Of a stretch of 64,000 nt of DNA, positions 40,684-48,583 are shown one piece after another. Source of the DNA: an uncultured Pelagibacteraceae bacterium. GTDB taxonomy: Bacteria > Pseudomonadota > Alphaproteobacteria > Pelagibacterales > Pelagibacteraceae. How positions within the stretch are numbered: position 1 is the first letter of the stretch; every line of letters starts with the position of its first letter. The stretch covers positions 62,001 through 126,000 of the forward strand of contig CACHFM010000001.1 of assembly GCA_902579105.1 (NCBI GenBank). The letters run 5' to 3'. The notes beneath the pieces were generated by a model that saw only the letters and a list, made by a program, of their open reading frames with translations, made no database searches and was not told the DNA's origin. A program made the position numbers and the translations under genes.

Positions 40684-43164
40684 ATGTCTAAACATAAAAT
40701 TACAGCTGTTCTTGGTCCTACTAATACTGGCAAAACCCACCTTGCTATAGAAACCATGCTTTCTTTTGATTCTGGCATGATTGGTTTTCCTTTAAGATTA
40801 TTGGCTAGAGAAGTTTATGACAAAGTAATAAAAAAAATTAGTTTAGATAAAGTTGCTTTAATCACAGGTGAAGAAAAAATAATTCCAAATAATGCAAAAT
40901 ATTTTTTATGTACAGTTGAGTCTATGCCAATTGATAAATATTTAGATTTTGTTGGTGTAGACGAAATTCAAATGTGTGCAGATCATGAACGTGGTCATAT
41001 TTTTACTGATAGATTATTAAATATGAGAGGTGAAAAACTCACTATGTTTATGGGTTCTAACACTATTAAAAATATAATATCTAAGTTAGATGATGATGTA
41101 GAATTTATAAATAGAGATCGCTTATCAAGACTTACATACGAAGGTCATAAAAAAATTTCAAGAATAAATAGAAAAACTGCGATAATAGCTTTTTCAGCTG
41201 AAGAAGTTTATGGAATAGCTGAATTAATTAGAAGACAAAAGGGTGGGGCTGCAATTGTAATGGGTTCTCTAAGTCCTAAAACAAGAAATGCTCAAGTAGA
41301 ACTATATCAATCTGGAGATGTTGACTTTTTAGTAGCAACTGATGCTATTGGAATGGGTATTAATATGGACTTAGATAACGTTTATTTTTCTAATCTTAAA
41401 AAATTTGATGGGAAAAAATTAAGAAAACTAAATCTATCTGAAATAGGTCAAATTTCTGGAAGAGCTGGTAGATACTTAAATGATGGAAACTTTGGTATTA
41501 CTGGAGACTGTAAAGAAATAGCTGCAGAAGATGTTGAACTATTAGAAAATCATAAGTTTGAAGAAGTTCGGACTTTATTTTGGAGAAATTCTAATTTAAA
41601 TTTTAATAATCATCTAAGTTTAATTAAATCATTAGAGGAAAAACCTCAAATGAGTTGGTTAAGAAAAATTAATGAATGTGAAGATGAAAAAGCTTTGAAA
41701 TATTTTTTAAAAGATAAGAATTTAATTAATTTACAATTTGACAAAGAAATACTAGGTCTTTTATGGGAATGTTGTCAAATACCAGATTTTGTAAAAAAAA
41801 CTTACGGGAATCACTATGAGGTTATAAGTAATGTTTTTAAGTTTTTAATTAGTAAAAAAGGTCAAATTACTAATGATTTTATGAGATTACAGTTAATAAA
41901 ACTGGATAAATTAGAGGGAAATGTCGATTCTTTATCAAATAGAATTGCAAATGTCAGAACTTGGTCTTATGTTTCAAATAAAAATAATTGGATAGAAAAT
42001 CAAGATTATTGGATTGAAAAAACTAAACTTTTAGAAGATAGACTCTCAGACAGACTTCATGAAGAACTTACAAAAACATTTATTGATAAAAGAGCAAGTA
42101 TTCTTGCTAGAGGTTTAAAACAAGATATGGAATTTAAAACGGAAATTTTAGATAATAATAATATCAAGATTGATGATCAACTTATTGGAAAAATAAACGG
42201 TCTTAAATTAAAACTCGATTTAAAAAAAGGTGCTTTAGAAACTGATATTAAATCACTTAAAAAAGCTGCAAGACAAACTTTAGGACCTGAACTTGAAAAA
42301 AGAATTCAAACTATTATTGATACTGGTCTGATTGAACTAAATGAAGACTTTAAAATTTATTGGAATAGTTTCCCTATAGCAAAATTATCCAAAGGAAATG
42401 ACTATTTAAACCCAAATATTGAACTTGTTGTTGATGAAATAATAGAAGAAAATCAAAAACAAAAATTAAGTGAATATATAAATAAATGGATAAAAAATAA
42501 AATTAGCACAATATTAAAGAGTCTTGTTGATTTAAAAAATCTTAAAGAAAAGAATTCTTCTATTAAAGCCTTAGCTTATCAATTATATGAAAATAATGGA
42601 GTATTAAAAAGAGATCAAGTTTCTGAATACATAAAAAAACTTGGACAAAATGAGAGAAAAATTTTAAGAGATTTAGGAGTAAAATTTGGAAGATATCATA
42701 TTTTTTTATATCAATTAATAAAACCAGAACCTGTATCTTTAAGAACGCTATTATGGAAAAATTTTCATCAGAAATATTATAATTTAAAGCCACCTACTTT
42801 TGGTCTTAATTTTTTAGACGATAAAGACTCTAAAAATAAAAATTTTATGTTGCTTTGTGGATTTGAAAAATTTGATACAATTTTTGTTAGGATTGATATT
42901 TTAGAAAGATTATTTGTGCAAATAATAAACTCAGACTTAAAAGAAAATAAAGAAATAAAAGTAATTCCAGAAATGTTAAATCTTTTAGGTTGTAGCAAAG
43001 ATAATTTCAAAAAACTTTTACAAAAAATGGGGTATAAAATTTTTGATAAAAAAGATGAAATATTTTTTAAATATAACCCTATTAAAAAATTCAAAAAAAA
43101 TGAAAACAAAAAACCTTCTAACGAAAGTCCTTTTAAAATATTAAAAAATTTAAATCTTAATTAA
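40684..43164 (+). CDS. Suv3-like DExH RNA helicase
   Basis: This 826-residue superfamily II helicase is of the Suv3/MgpS-like type found in alphaproteobacteria and mitochondria. Motif I is GPTNTGKTHLAIE (about 10-22), motif II VGVDEIQMCADHERGH (about 90-105). The second RecA domain has FLVATDAIGMGINMDLDNVYF and QISGRAGRYLNDGNFG. A long Lys-rich C-terminal region (about 330-826) follows, as in the alphaproteobacterial forms. It probably unwinds RNA or RNA:DNA during decay. The TerB-like gene starts 5 nt after its stop, and fdxA and carD follow, an alphaproteobacterial order. The S4 RNA-binding gene often found between helicase and fdxA is absent. Confidence 0.88.
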   Translation: MSKHKITAVLGPTNTGKTHLAIETMLSFDSGMIGFPLRLLAREVYDKVIKKISLDKVALITGEEKIIPNNAKYFLCTVESMPIDKYLDFVGVDEIQMCADHERGHIFTDRLLNMRGEKLTMFMGSNTIKNIISKLDDDVEFINRDRLSRLTYEGHKKISRINRKTAIIAFSAEEVYGIAELIRRQKGGAAIVMGSLSPKTRNAQVELYQSGDVDFLVATDAIGMGINMDLDNVYFSNLKKFDGKKLRKLNLSEIGQISGRAGRYLNDGNFGITGDCKEIAAEDVELLENHKFEEVRTLFWRNSNLNFNNHLSLIKSLEEKPQMSWLRKINECEDEKALKYFLKDKNLINLQFDKEILGLLWECCQIPDFVKKTYGNHYEVISNVFKFLISKKGQITNDFMRLQLIKLDKLEGNVDSLSNRIANVRTWSYVSNKNNWIENQDYWIEKTKLLEDRLSDRLHEELTKTFIDKRASILARGLKQDMEFKTEILDNNNIKIDDQLIGKINGLKLKLDLKKGALETDIKSLKKAARQTLGPELEKRIQTIIDTGLIELNEDFKIYWNSFPIAKLSKGNDYLNPNIELVVDEIIEENQKQKLSEYINKWIKNKISTILKSLVDLKNLKEKNSSIKALAYQLYENNGVLKRDQVSEYIKKLGQNERKILRDLGVKFGRYHIFLYQLIKPEPVSLRTLLWKNFHQKYYNLKPPTFGLNFLDDKDSKNKNFMLLCGFEKFDTIFVRIDILERLFVQIINSDLKENKEIKVIPEMLNLLGCSKDNFKKLLQKMGYKIFDKKDEIFFKYNPIKKFKKNENKKPSNESPFKILKNLNLN

Positions 43165-43169
43165 TTATT

Positions 43170-43580
43170 ATGTTTTTTAAAAATGAAGAAAATAAAAAAG
43201 AAAATAATTTTTTAATTAATATTTGTGCATTATTGATTCATGCGGCCAAAATTGATGAAAAATATACTAATAAAGAAGAAGAAATTATTAAGAAAACTCT
43301 TATAGAGTTAGGCATAAATAAAGATAATATAGCAACTACAATTAAAGATGCAAAAATCATAGAAGAAAATTCTATTCAAATTTTAGATTTTACTAAAGAA
43401 GTAAAAAATTTATCAGAACAAGATAAAATTAAAATAGTTGAGGCATTGTGGTCTATTATTTATTCAGACAAAGATGCTGATTTATATGAAACTAATTTAA
43501 TGAGAAGACTTGCAGGATTGCTTTATATTGATAATAAAACTATGGGAGATATTAAGGATAAATTTAAAAAAAAAATATAA
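43170..43580 (+). CDS. TerB-like helical protein
   Basis: A 136-residue all-helical protein with the acidic TerB/DjlA-type pattern: [28 protein letters not shown] near the start, and the second repeat [29 protein letters not shown]. These paired Asp-rich turns are typical of the tellurite-resistance TerB fold, which may bind metal or act at membranes. A tellurite role is not implied. Its stop overlaps the fdxA ATG (TAATG), so the two are translationally coupled. Confidence 0.8.
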   Translation: MFFKNEENKKENNFLINICALLIHAAKIDEKYTNKEEEIIKKTLIELGINKDNIATTIKDAKIIEENSIQILDFTKEVKNLSEQDKIKIVEALWSIIYSDKDADLYETNLMRRLAGLLYIDNKTMGDIKDKFKKKI

Positions 43581-43906
43581 TGACTTATATTGTTAATGAC
43601 AAATGTATTAAATGTAAATTAACTGACTGTGTTGATGTGTGCCCAGTTGATTGCTTTTATGAAGGCAAAAATATGCTTGTAATTAAACCCGATGAGTGTA
43701 TAGATTGTGGCGTTTGCGAACCAGAATGTCCGGTTGATGCGATTACAGCAGATACAGAGCCTGGAAGTGAAAAATGGTTAGAGATCAATACGAAATATTC
43801 AGAGATCTGGCCGAATATAAGTGAGAAAAAAGATCCTCCAGCGGATCATGAGAAATTTAAAAATGAAGAAAATAAGTACGAAAAATATTTTAAAGAAAAT
43901 CTTTAA
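43580..43906 (+). CDS. fdxA: 7Fe ferredoxin (3Fe-4S/4Fe-4S)
   Basis: This is an FdxA-type dicluster ferredoxin of 108 residues, a soluble electron carrier. The N-terminal cluster motif is [17 protein letters not shown] and the second is [16 protein letters not shown]. The C-terminal tail ([17 protein letters not shown]) is typical of alphaproteobacterial FdxA. The 3' end overlaps the start region of carD in another frame. Confidence 0.95.
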   Translation: MTYIVNDKCIKCKLTDCVDVCPVDCFYEGKNMLVIKPDECIDCGVCEPECPVDAITADTEPGSEKWLEINTKYSEIWPNISEKKDPPADHEKFKNEENKYEKYFKENL

Positions 43907-44750
43907 AAGTAAAAATAAAAAAAAAGTTACTAAGCCTAAAACTTCAAAAATAAAAAAAATTACTAAGTCTAAAATTTCAAAAATAAAAAAAGTTAGTAAG
44001 TCTAAAATTTCAAAAATAAAAAAGGTTAATACTAAAAAAATTAAAAAGAAAGCTAAAGTAAATGAAGTAAAAATTGAAACTAAAATAGATAATTTAAGAA
44101 TTCCTAAAAATAATGAAATTAAACCTGAAATTAAAAAGGTAAAAAAACAAGAAACTGCGAAAAAAGAATATAAAATTAAAGATCACGTTGTTTATCCAAA
44201 ACATGGAGTAGGTATAATTAAAGAATTCAAAAAAATTGTAATAGGTGGCATAGATGTAGAATGTTACATTATTGATATTAAGAAAGAAAAATTAGAATTA
44301 AAATTTCCAGTAAACAAACAATCATTACTAAGACCTTTAGCAACTATTAACCAAATAAATAAATGTGTTTCTATTCTTAAAGGCAAACCAAAAATAAAAA
44401 GATCTATGTGGAGTAGAAGAGCCCAAGAATATGAGGCTAAAATTTCATCTGGAAAAATTTATGAATTAGCTGAAGTTGTAAGAGATTTAAATAAAGGTGA
44501 TGATATTATGGTTGATCAATCCTATAGTGAAAGACAATTATTTGAAAAGGCATATGAAAGAATTTTAACTGAATTTCAAGTTGTGCTTGATTTATCATTG
44601 GAAGATTCACAAAAAAAATTAGATAAGGCCCTAAAAAGAAATTTAGATAAACAATCTAAAACTTTAGCTGATACACCGAAAGTTCAAACTACAGATTTGC
44701 CAGAAGAAGAGCCTGTTTCTGAAACAGAAGAAGAGCCTTTAGAGGAATAA
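43863..44750 (+). CDS. carD: CarD/CdnL-family RNA polymerase-binding regulator with Lys-rich N-terminal tail
   Basis: CarD proteins bind the RNA polymerase beta subunit and stabilise open complexes, notably at rRNA promoters. The CarD/TRCF RNAP-interaction domain starts at [17 protein letters not shown], and the DNA-binding helical part has [17 protein letters not shown] and [14 protein letters not shown]. Alphaproteobacterial CarD is usually about 170 residues. Here about 100 extra N-terminal residues are almost all Lys, Ser, Ile and Thr, with three 11-residue repeats, and the C-terminus ends acidic ([15 protein letters not shown]). ORF-track GTG 43821, ATG 43848 and ATG 43863 are possible starts; all overlap fdxA, and no in-frame ATG lies between the fdxA stop and the CarD domain, so the tail seems real. 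Confidence 0.88.
   Translation: MKKISTKNILKKIFKSKNKKKVTKPKTSKIKKITKSKISKIKKVSKSKISKIKKVNTKKIKKKAKVNEVKIETKIDNLRIPKNNEIKPEIKKVKKQETAKKEYKIKDHVVYPKHGVGIIKEFKKIVIGGIDVECYIIDIKKEKLELKFPVNKQSLLRPLATINQINKCVSILKGKPKIKRSMWSRRAQEYEAKISSGKIYELAEVVRDLNKGDDIMVDQSYSERQLFEKAYERILTEFQVVLDLSLEDSQKKLDKALKRNLDKQSKTLADTPKVQTTDLPEEEPVSETEEEPLEE
43929..44027 (+). repeat. three tandem 33-bp repeats within carD
   Basis: Units at 43929-43961, 43962-43994 and 43995-44027 are in frame and encode [22 protein letters not shown] and [11 protein letters not shown]. The second and third are nearly identical at DNA level, so copy number could vary by slippage or recombination. Confidence 0.9.
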
Positions 44751-44787
44751 AAAAAAACGCCTCACATACAAATTGTAATGAGAGGCG
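44749..44787 (-). terminator. bidirectional terminator between carD and the small Lys/Arg gene
   Basis: CGCCTC/GAGGCG form a 6-bp GC-rich stem with further pairs inside a 30-nt unit (44758-44787). Read on the minus strand it is followed by nine T, giving a strong intrinsic terminator for the small gene; that U-tract overlaps the carD stop codon. On the plus strand it is followed by CTTTTAA, so it may also end carD transcription. Confidence 0.85.
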
Positions 44788-44811
44788 CTTTTAATAAAGA
44801 TTACTAAGTTA

Positions 44812-44895
44812 CTATCTTCTTCTTCTTTTCTTAGCCTTTTTCTTTTTAGCTTTTTTCTTAGTTTTCTTTGCAGCTTTTTTTCTTCTTTTAGCCAT
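44812..44895 (-). CDS. 27-residue Lys/Arg/Ala-only basic protein
   Basis: This gene is missing from the ORF track. It encodes MAKRRKKAAKKTKKKAKKKK followed by AKKRRRR and a TAG. Only Met, Ala, Lys, Arg and Thr occur, with 20 or more positive charges in 27 residues. GGAG lies 7 nt upstream of the ATG. An in-frame ATG four codons earlier (44907) would place the GGAG inside the ORF and is less likely. Upstream are a consensus -35 and a perfect palindrome, downstream a strong terminator, so it forms a self-contained unit. It resembles histone-H1-like or protamine-like tails, and it is not ribosomal protein Thx. Binding nucleic acid is an inference from charge only. Low-complexity poly-A DNA could by chance give Lys codons, but the complete signals argue for a real gene. 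Confidence 0.7.
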   Translation of the reverse strand: MAKRRKKAAKKTKKKAKKKKAKKRRRR

Positions 44896-44917
44896 CTTTA
44901 GCTCCATGTTAAAGTTA

Positions 44918-44937
44918 AACGAATCAATTGATTCGTT
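44918..44937. promoter_or_regulatory. 20-bp perfect palindrome upstream of the small Lys/Arg gene
   Basis: AACGAATCAATTGATTCGTT is a perfect inverted repeat, 22 nt upstream of the ATG and at or just after the predicted transcription start. It could be an operator for a dimeric regulator or a 5'-end hairpin (7-bp stem) that protects the mRNA. Confidence 0.65.
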
Positions 44938-44946
44938 ATTAATATA

Positions 44947-44975
44947 TTTTTATTTTTTTATATAAGTTATGTCAA
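44947..44975 (-). promoter_or_regulatory. predicted strong promoter of the small Lys/Arg gene
   Basis: On the minus strand a perfect TTGACA -35 (44970-44975) is followed after 17 nt by TAAAAA (44947-44952) as a weak -10, in an A/T-only stretch. The start would fall near 44940, at the edge of the palindrome. Confidence 0.5.
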
Positions 44976-45095
44976 TTCTTTAATTAAATTGAAAAATTAT
45001 TAAAAAATTTTTTTTTATTTTTTATTTTTTTTTAATTTTATTTAATTAATTTAGTTAATGTTTATGCGGATAATATACAACTTAAAAAATATAAT

Positions 45096-46826
45096 TTAAT
45101 AAAGTTTTTCCAATTGATTTTTATATTTTTCTATAACTTTTTTTCTTTTTACTTTCATTGTTGGTGTCATTAAACCATTTTCTATAGAAAAATTTTCGTC
45201 TATTAATTGAATTTTTTTTATTTTTTCTAACAAAGTTAATTTTTTATTAATTTTATCAATTACATTATTAATTTTTTCTTTTTCTTTTAAAAAATCTTTA
45301 CTTGGTACTATTAATGCAACCAAATAATTTTTTTTATCTCCATAAACCATACATTGATCAATTTCTGGTTCATTTGTAATCATATTTTCAATTTTAGCTG
45401 GTGAAATATTGTCTCCTCCTGCGCTTACAATAATATCTTTTTTCCTGTCAGTAATTTTTAAATAACCATCTTCTGGATCTATTTCTCCTATATCACCTGT
45501 ATGAAGCCATCCATCAATAATTACTTTGTCGGTTTCTTCTTTTTTGTTCCAATATCCCAACATTACATTTTCACCTTTAACTAAAATTTCTCCATCATTA
45601 GCAATTTTTACTTTGTTTCCTTTAAAAGGAGGACCAACAGTTTCTACTTTTATCTTGTGTATAGGATTACAACTTACTACTGGGGATGTTTCAGTTAAAC
45701 CATAACCTTGAAGTGTAGGTAGTCCTACAGAATTCAAAAATTCTCCAATTTCTTTATCTAAAGCACCTCCACCAGAAACAAAAGCTTTTAAATTTCCACC
45801 AAACTGCTTTTTTATTTTTTTTCTAACTAATGCTTCAACTATTAAATTTAGTAATTTTTCAGAAAATGTCATTTTTTGATTTAACAATTTTTTTTTACCC
45901 AATCGAAGAGTTGCATGAATTAATTTAGCTTTAAAACCTGTTTGTTTTTTTAGGTTAATATTAATTTTATTATAAAGATTTTGATAAAATCTTGGTACAG
46001 CTGTCATAATTGTAGGTTTTGCTTCAGATATATTTTCTAAAAGTTTTTCAATTTTTTCAGCATAGAAAACTTTTGCTCCAACAGCTATCTGAGCAAATTG
46101 TACACTATGTTCATAGGAATGAGAAAGAGGAAGCCAAGTTAAAAATACTGGTCTTGAATTAAATAATGGTTTCATAATTTCACAAGCTCCTACAAGATTA
46201 TTTAAAATTCCACCATGACTCAAAATTACTCCTTTAGGATTCCCACCAGTTCCTGAAGTATAAATTATACAAGCAGGTGATGTTCTTTTTAATTTATTAT
46301 TTTGGATTTTATCTTCTTCTAATAAAATATTTTTTAATATTGAACTAAAATCCAAATATTTTTCTTTGTCATTTAAATTTAAATTGTTAATTACATTATT
46401 AACTTCATCTAATGTAATAACTTTTTTAATAAAATGTTTTTCATTAATAGTATTACTTAATTTTTTTAGCATTTCATTATTTGAAACTATAACTAAACTA
46501 GGCTCACAATCTTCAATTAAGTACTTATAATCCTCTTCTGTATATGTTGTATAAGCAGGTACCGTAATTCCACCTGATAACATGATTGCTAAATCAGAAA
46601 TAAACCATTCAGGTCTATTCTCTGATACTAAAAGACATCTATCGCCTTCTTTTATGTTTTCTTTTATTGTTTTTGATAGTTTTAAAATATTTTTTTGTGT
46701 TTCTTCCCATGTATATGTTTTTTTATTATTTGGATTTAACCATTCCAAAAAAATACTTTTTTTATTTTGTTTATCTACTTGATAAGAAAATAATTCAATT
46801 AAACTGTTTAAACTATCTAAATTCAT
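45096..46826 (-). CDS. long-chain fatty acyl-CoA synthetase (AMP-forming)
   Basis: This is a 576-residue ANL-superfamily ligase of the long-chain acyl-CoA synthetase (FadD15/Faa-like) branch. Motifs are YTSGTGGNPKGVILSHGG (P-loop), GYGLTETSPVVSCNP, WLHTGDIGEIDPEDGYL and DRKKDIIVSAGGDNISP. The C-terminal Lys is in TPTMKVKRKKVIEKY. It activates fatty acids for phospholipid synthesis or beta-oxidation. It begins only 7 nt downstream of tRNA-Leu on the same strand, so the processed mRNA would have almost no leader. No other fatty-acid gene is adjacent. Confidence 0.9.
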   Translation of the reverse strand: MNLDSLNSLIELFSYQVDKQNKKSIFLEWLNPNNKKTYTWEETQKNILKLSKTIKENIKEGDRCLLVSENRPEWFISDLAIMLSGGITVPAYTTYTEEDYKYLIEDCEPSLVIVSNNEMLKKLSNTINEKHFIKKVITLDEVNNVINNLNLNDKEKYLDFSSILKNILLEEDKIQNNKLKRTSPACIIYTSGTGGNPKGVILSHGGILNNLVGACEIMKPLFNSRPVFLTWLPLSHSYEHSVQFAQIAVGAKVFYAEKIEKLLENISEAKPTIMTAVPRFYQNLYNKININLKKQTGFKAKLIHATLRLGKKKLLNQKMTFSEKLLNLIVEALVRKKIKKQFGGNLKAFVSGGGALDKEIGEFLNSVGLPTLQGYGLTETSPVVSCNPIHKIKVETVGPPFKGNKVKIANDGEILVKGENVMLGYWNKKEETDKVIIDGWLHTGDIGEIDPEDGYLKITDRKKDIIVSAGGDNISPAKIENMITNEPEIDQCMVYGDKKNYLVALIVPSKDFLKEKEKINNVIDKINKKLTLLEKIKKIQLIDENFSIENGLMTPTMKVKRKKVIEKYKNQLEKLY

Positions 46827-46833
46827 AATCTTT

Positions 46834-46918
46834 TGGTGGGCGAAGAGAGAATCGAACTCTCACTTCTTGCGAAACACGATTTTGAGTCGTGCGCGTCTAC
46901 CAGTTCCGCCATTCGCCC
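46834..46918 (-). tRNA. tRNA-Leu (CAA anticodon)
   Basis: The reverse complement gives acceptor GGGCGAA/TTCGCCC, discriminator A and encoded CCA. The anticodon stem CACGA/TCGTG with loop CTCAAAA gives anticodon CAA, which reads UUG. It has a class II variable arm and T loop GTTCGATTC. Confidence 0.97.
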
Positions 46919-46982
46919 TTTATATATTAATTAAATAATATTTTAAATAGTATAAGAACTAAAATTATAATAAAACCAAAAA

Positions 46983-47588
46983 ATGTTTAATAGACTTTAC
47001 AAAAAATGTTTAATTTTAGCAGCACATAAAAGTTCAAATTTTTTTTTGGGCCTTGTATCGTTTGTTGAAAGTTCTTTCTTTCCTATACCTCCAGATGTCA
47101 TGATTATCCCTATGGTTATAGCAAAAAAGAAAAGTTACTTAAAAATCTTTTTTATAGCATCAATATTTTCAGTCTTAGGAGGTGTTTTTGGTTATATGCT
47201 TGGTGCTATCTTTTTTGATTTAGCAATAAATGTAATAGAATTTTATGGATATGAAAACAAAGTTGATATTTTAAAAAATAATTTGTCTGAAGGTGAAGGT
47301 TTTCTTGCTTGGTTGAGTATTCTTTTTTTGGCTGGTTTTACTCCTTTGCCATATAAAGCATTCACTATCGCAAGTGGATTAATCGGTTTCAATATATTAA
47401 TATTTATAATAGTAAGTTTAATATCAAGAAGTCTAAGATTTTTCATTATCTCATATCTATCTTATAAATTTGGTGATTTATTTACAGAATTTATGAATAA
47501 GCATGGATCAAAATGGTTTACTATTTTAGGCTTATTGTTAATTTTAATATTTGTTATCCTTCTTTTAATTTTAAAATTTAATGCTTAA
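46983..47588 (+). CDS. YqaA/DedA-family membrane protein
   Basis: This is a SNARE-associated (DedA/VTT) family protein of 201 residues, of the YqaA type. The family start FVESSFFPIPPDVMIIPMV lies at about residues 27-45, followed by hydrophobic helices and FLAGFTPLPYKAFTIASGL, the re-entrant loop motif with the Arg/Lys-rich segment SRSLRFFIIS after it. DedA proteins are linked to undecaprenyl-phosphate or lipid scrambling, but the substrate here is not known. Its 3' end overlaps dsbB by 8 nt. Confidence 0.86.
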   Translation: MFNRLYKKCLILAAHKSSNFFLGLVSFVESSFFPIPPDVMIIPMVIAKKKSYLKIFFIASIFSVLGGVFGYMLGAIFFDLAINVIEFYGYENKVDILKNNLSEGEGFLAWLSILFLAGFTPLPYKAFTIASGLIGFNILIFIIVSLISRSLRFFIISYLSYKFGDLFTEFMNKHGSKWFTILGLLLILIFVILLLILKFNA

Positions 47589-48066
47589 TTTAGACAAAAA
47601 AAATTTAATTAAAATTACTTTTTTAGTAAGTTTATTTGCATTAATTTTTGCTTACTTCGTCGAATATGTTCTAGGTTACCAACCTTGCAATCTGTGTTTA
47701 ATTGAAAGAATACCTTACTTGTTAGCACTAATTATAATCATAATTAACTATAAGTTTAATCATTTGGAAAAATATTTAATACTTTTATTAATATTTGTTT
47801 TTTTAACTGGTACATTAATATCATTATATCATTTGGGTATAGAACAAGGTTTTATTGAAGAATCTCCTTTGTGTGATCTAAAAAATAGTTCAAAAATCTT
47901 ATCTAAAGAAGCAATATTAAAACAATTAGAAGAAAGGATTGTTAGCTGCAAAGATGTAGCATTTAAAATTTTTGGTTTTTCACTTACAACTTTTAATATA
48001 ATTATATCTTTAATAATAACTATAGTTTTTACAAAAATATATTTAACACATGAAAAAAACAAATAA
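47581..48066 (+). CDS. dsbB: disulfide bond formation protein DsbB
   Basis: DsbB reoxidises DsbA and passes electrons to ubiquinone. The protein has 161 residues with four hydrophobic helices. The first redox pair is in GYQPCNLCLIERIPY (CxxC, about 38-41), the second pair is in SPLCDLKNSS and IVSCKD (periplasmic loop), so all four Cys are kept. It overlaps yqaA-like and coq7 (17 nt), making a tight operon with a ubiquinone hydroxylase. No DsbA is in the window. Confidence 0.9.
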   Translation: MLNLDKKNLIKITFLVSLFALIFAYFVEYVLGYQPCNLCLIERIPYLLALIIIIINYKFNHLEKYLILLLIFVFLTGTLISLYHLGIEQGFIEESPLCDLKNSSKILSKEAILKQLEERIVSCKDVAFKIFGFSLTTFNIIISLIITIVFTKIYLTHEKNK

Positions 48067-48583
48067 AAAAAAAGTTGAAGAGTTTATAAGAGTGGACCAC
48101 GCTGGCGAGCGTGGTGCTATAAAAATATATGAAGGTCAATTACTAGCTTTAAATACTTTTATTAAAAATGATAAATTAAAAAAAACAATTAAAGATATGA
48201 AAGAGCATGAAAAAGAACATTGTAATTATTTTGAAAATGAAATTAAAAAAAGAAATATTAAACCTACAAAACTATTACCTTTGTGGGATTTATTAGGTAT
48301 TGGATTAGGATTTAGCTCAACTATTCTTGGAAATAAAGCTGCTATGTTATGTACAGCCTCAGTTGAAGAAGTTATCCAAGAGCACTACGCAAATCAAATA
48401 AAACAACTTAATTCAGATGAAAAAAAATTAAAAAATAAAATTATTAAATTCAGAGAAGATGAAATAGCCCATAAAGATATAGCTTATGAAGAAGGTGCAA
48501 CTAAAGAAGGTCTTTATTCAATATTAGATAAAATTATTAAAACAGGTTCAAGAATTGCTATAAATATATCTGAAAAAATCTAA
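48050..48583 (+). CDS. coq7: 5-demethoxyubiquinol hydroxylase (Coq7)
   Basis: Coq7 performs the O2-dependent C6 hydroxylation late in ubiquinone synthesis. The carboxylate-bridged diiron ligands appear in order: VDHAGERGAIKIYEG, MKEHEKEHCNYF, EVIQEHYANQI and FREDEIAHKDIAYEEGA. At 177 residues it matches the short bacterial form. It overlaps dsbB by 17 nt and ends in a reciprocal CTAA overlap with the HNH gene. Along with ubiE and ubiB further on, it indicates aerobic ubiquinone metabolism. Confidence 0.93.
   Translation: MKKTNKKKVEEFIRVDHAGERGAIKIYEGQLLALNTFIKNDKLKKTIKDMKEHEKEHCNYFENEIKKRNIKPTKLLPLWDLLGIGLGFSSTILGNKAAMLCTASVEEVIQEHYANQIKQLNSDEKKLKNKIIKFREDEIAHKDIAYEEGATKEGLYSILDKIIKTGSRIAINISEKI

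Noticed and set aside
40590-40778. ORF-track minus-strand 62-aa ORF across the helicase start
   Set aside because: Shadow of the helicase 5' end and its leader; no ribosome site or family features.
43821-43862. GTG start of carD inside fdxA
   Set aside because: It would lengthen the overlap with fdxA and lacks a ribosome site; a later ATG is preferred, though not proven.
43929-44027. Three 33-bp repeats as a possible CRISPR or VNTR outside a gene
   Set aside because: No spacers, units are directly tandem and in frame, and they encode the CarD tail.
45000-45095. Poly-T-rich stretch upstream of the small Lys/Arg gene as a structured RNA
   Set aside because: Only A/T homopolymers with no convincing stem; nothing beyond base bias is visible.
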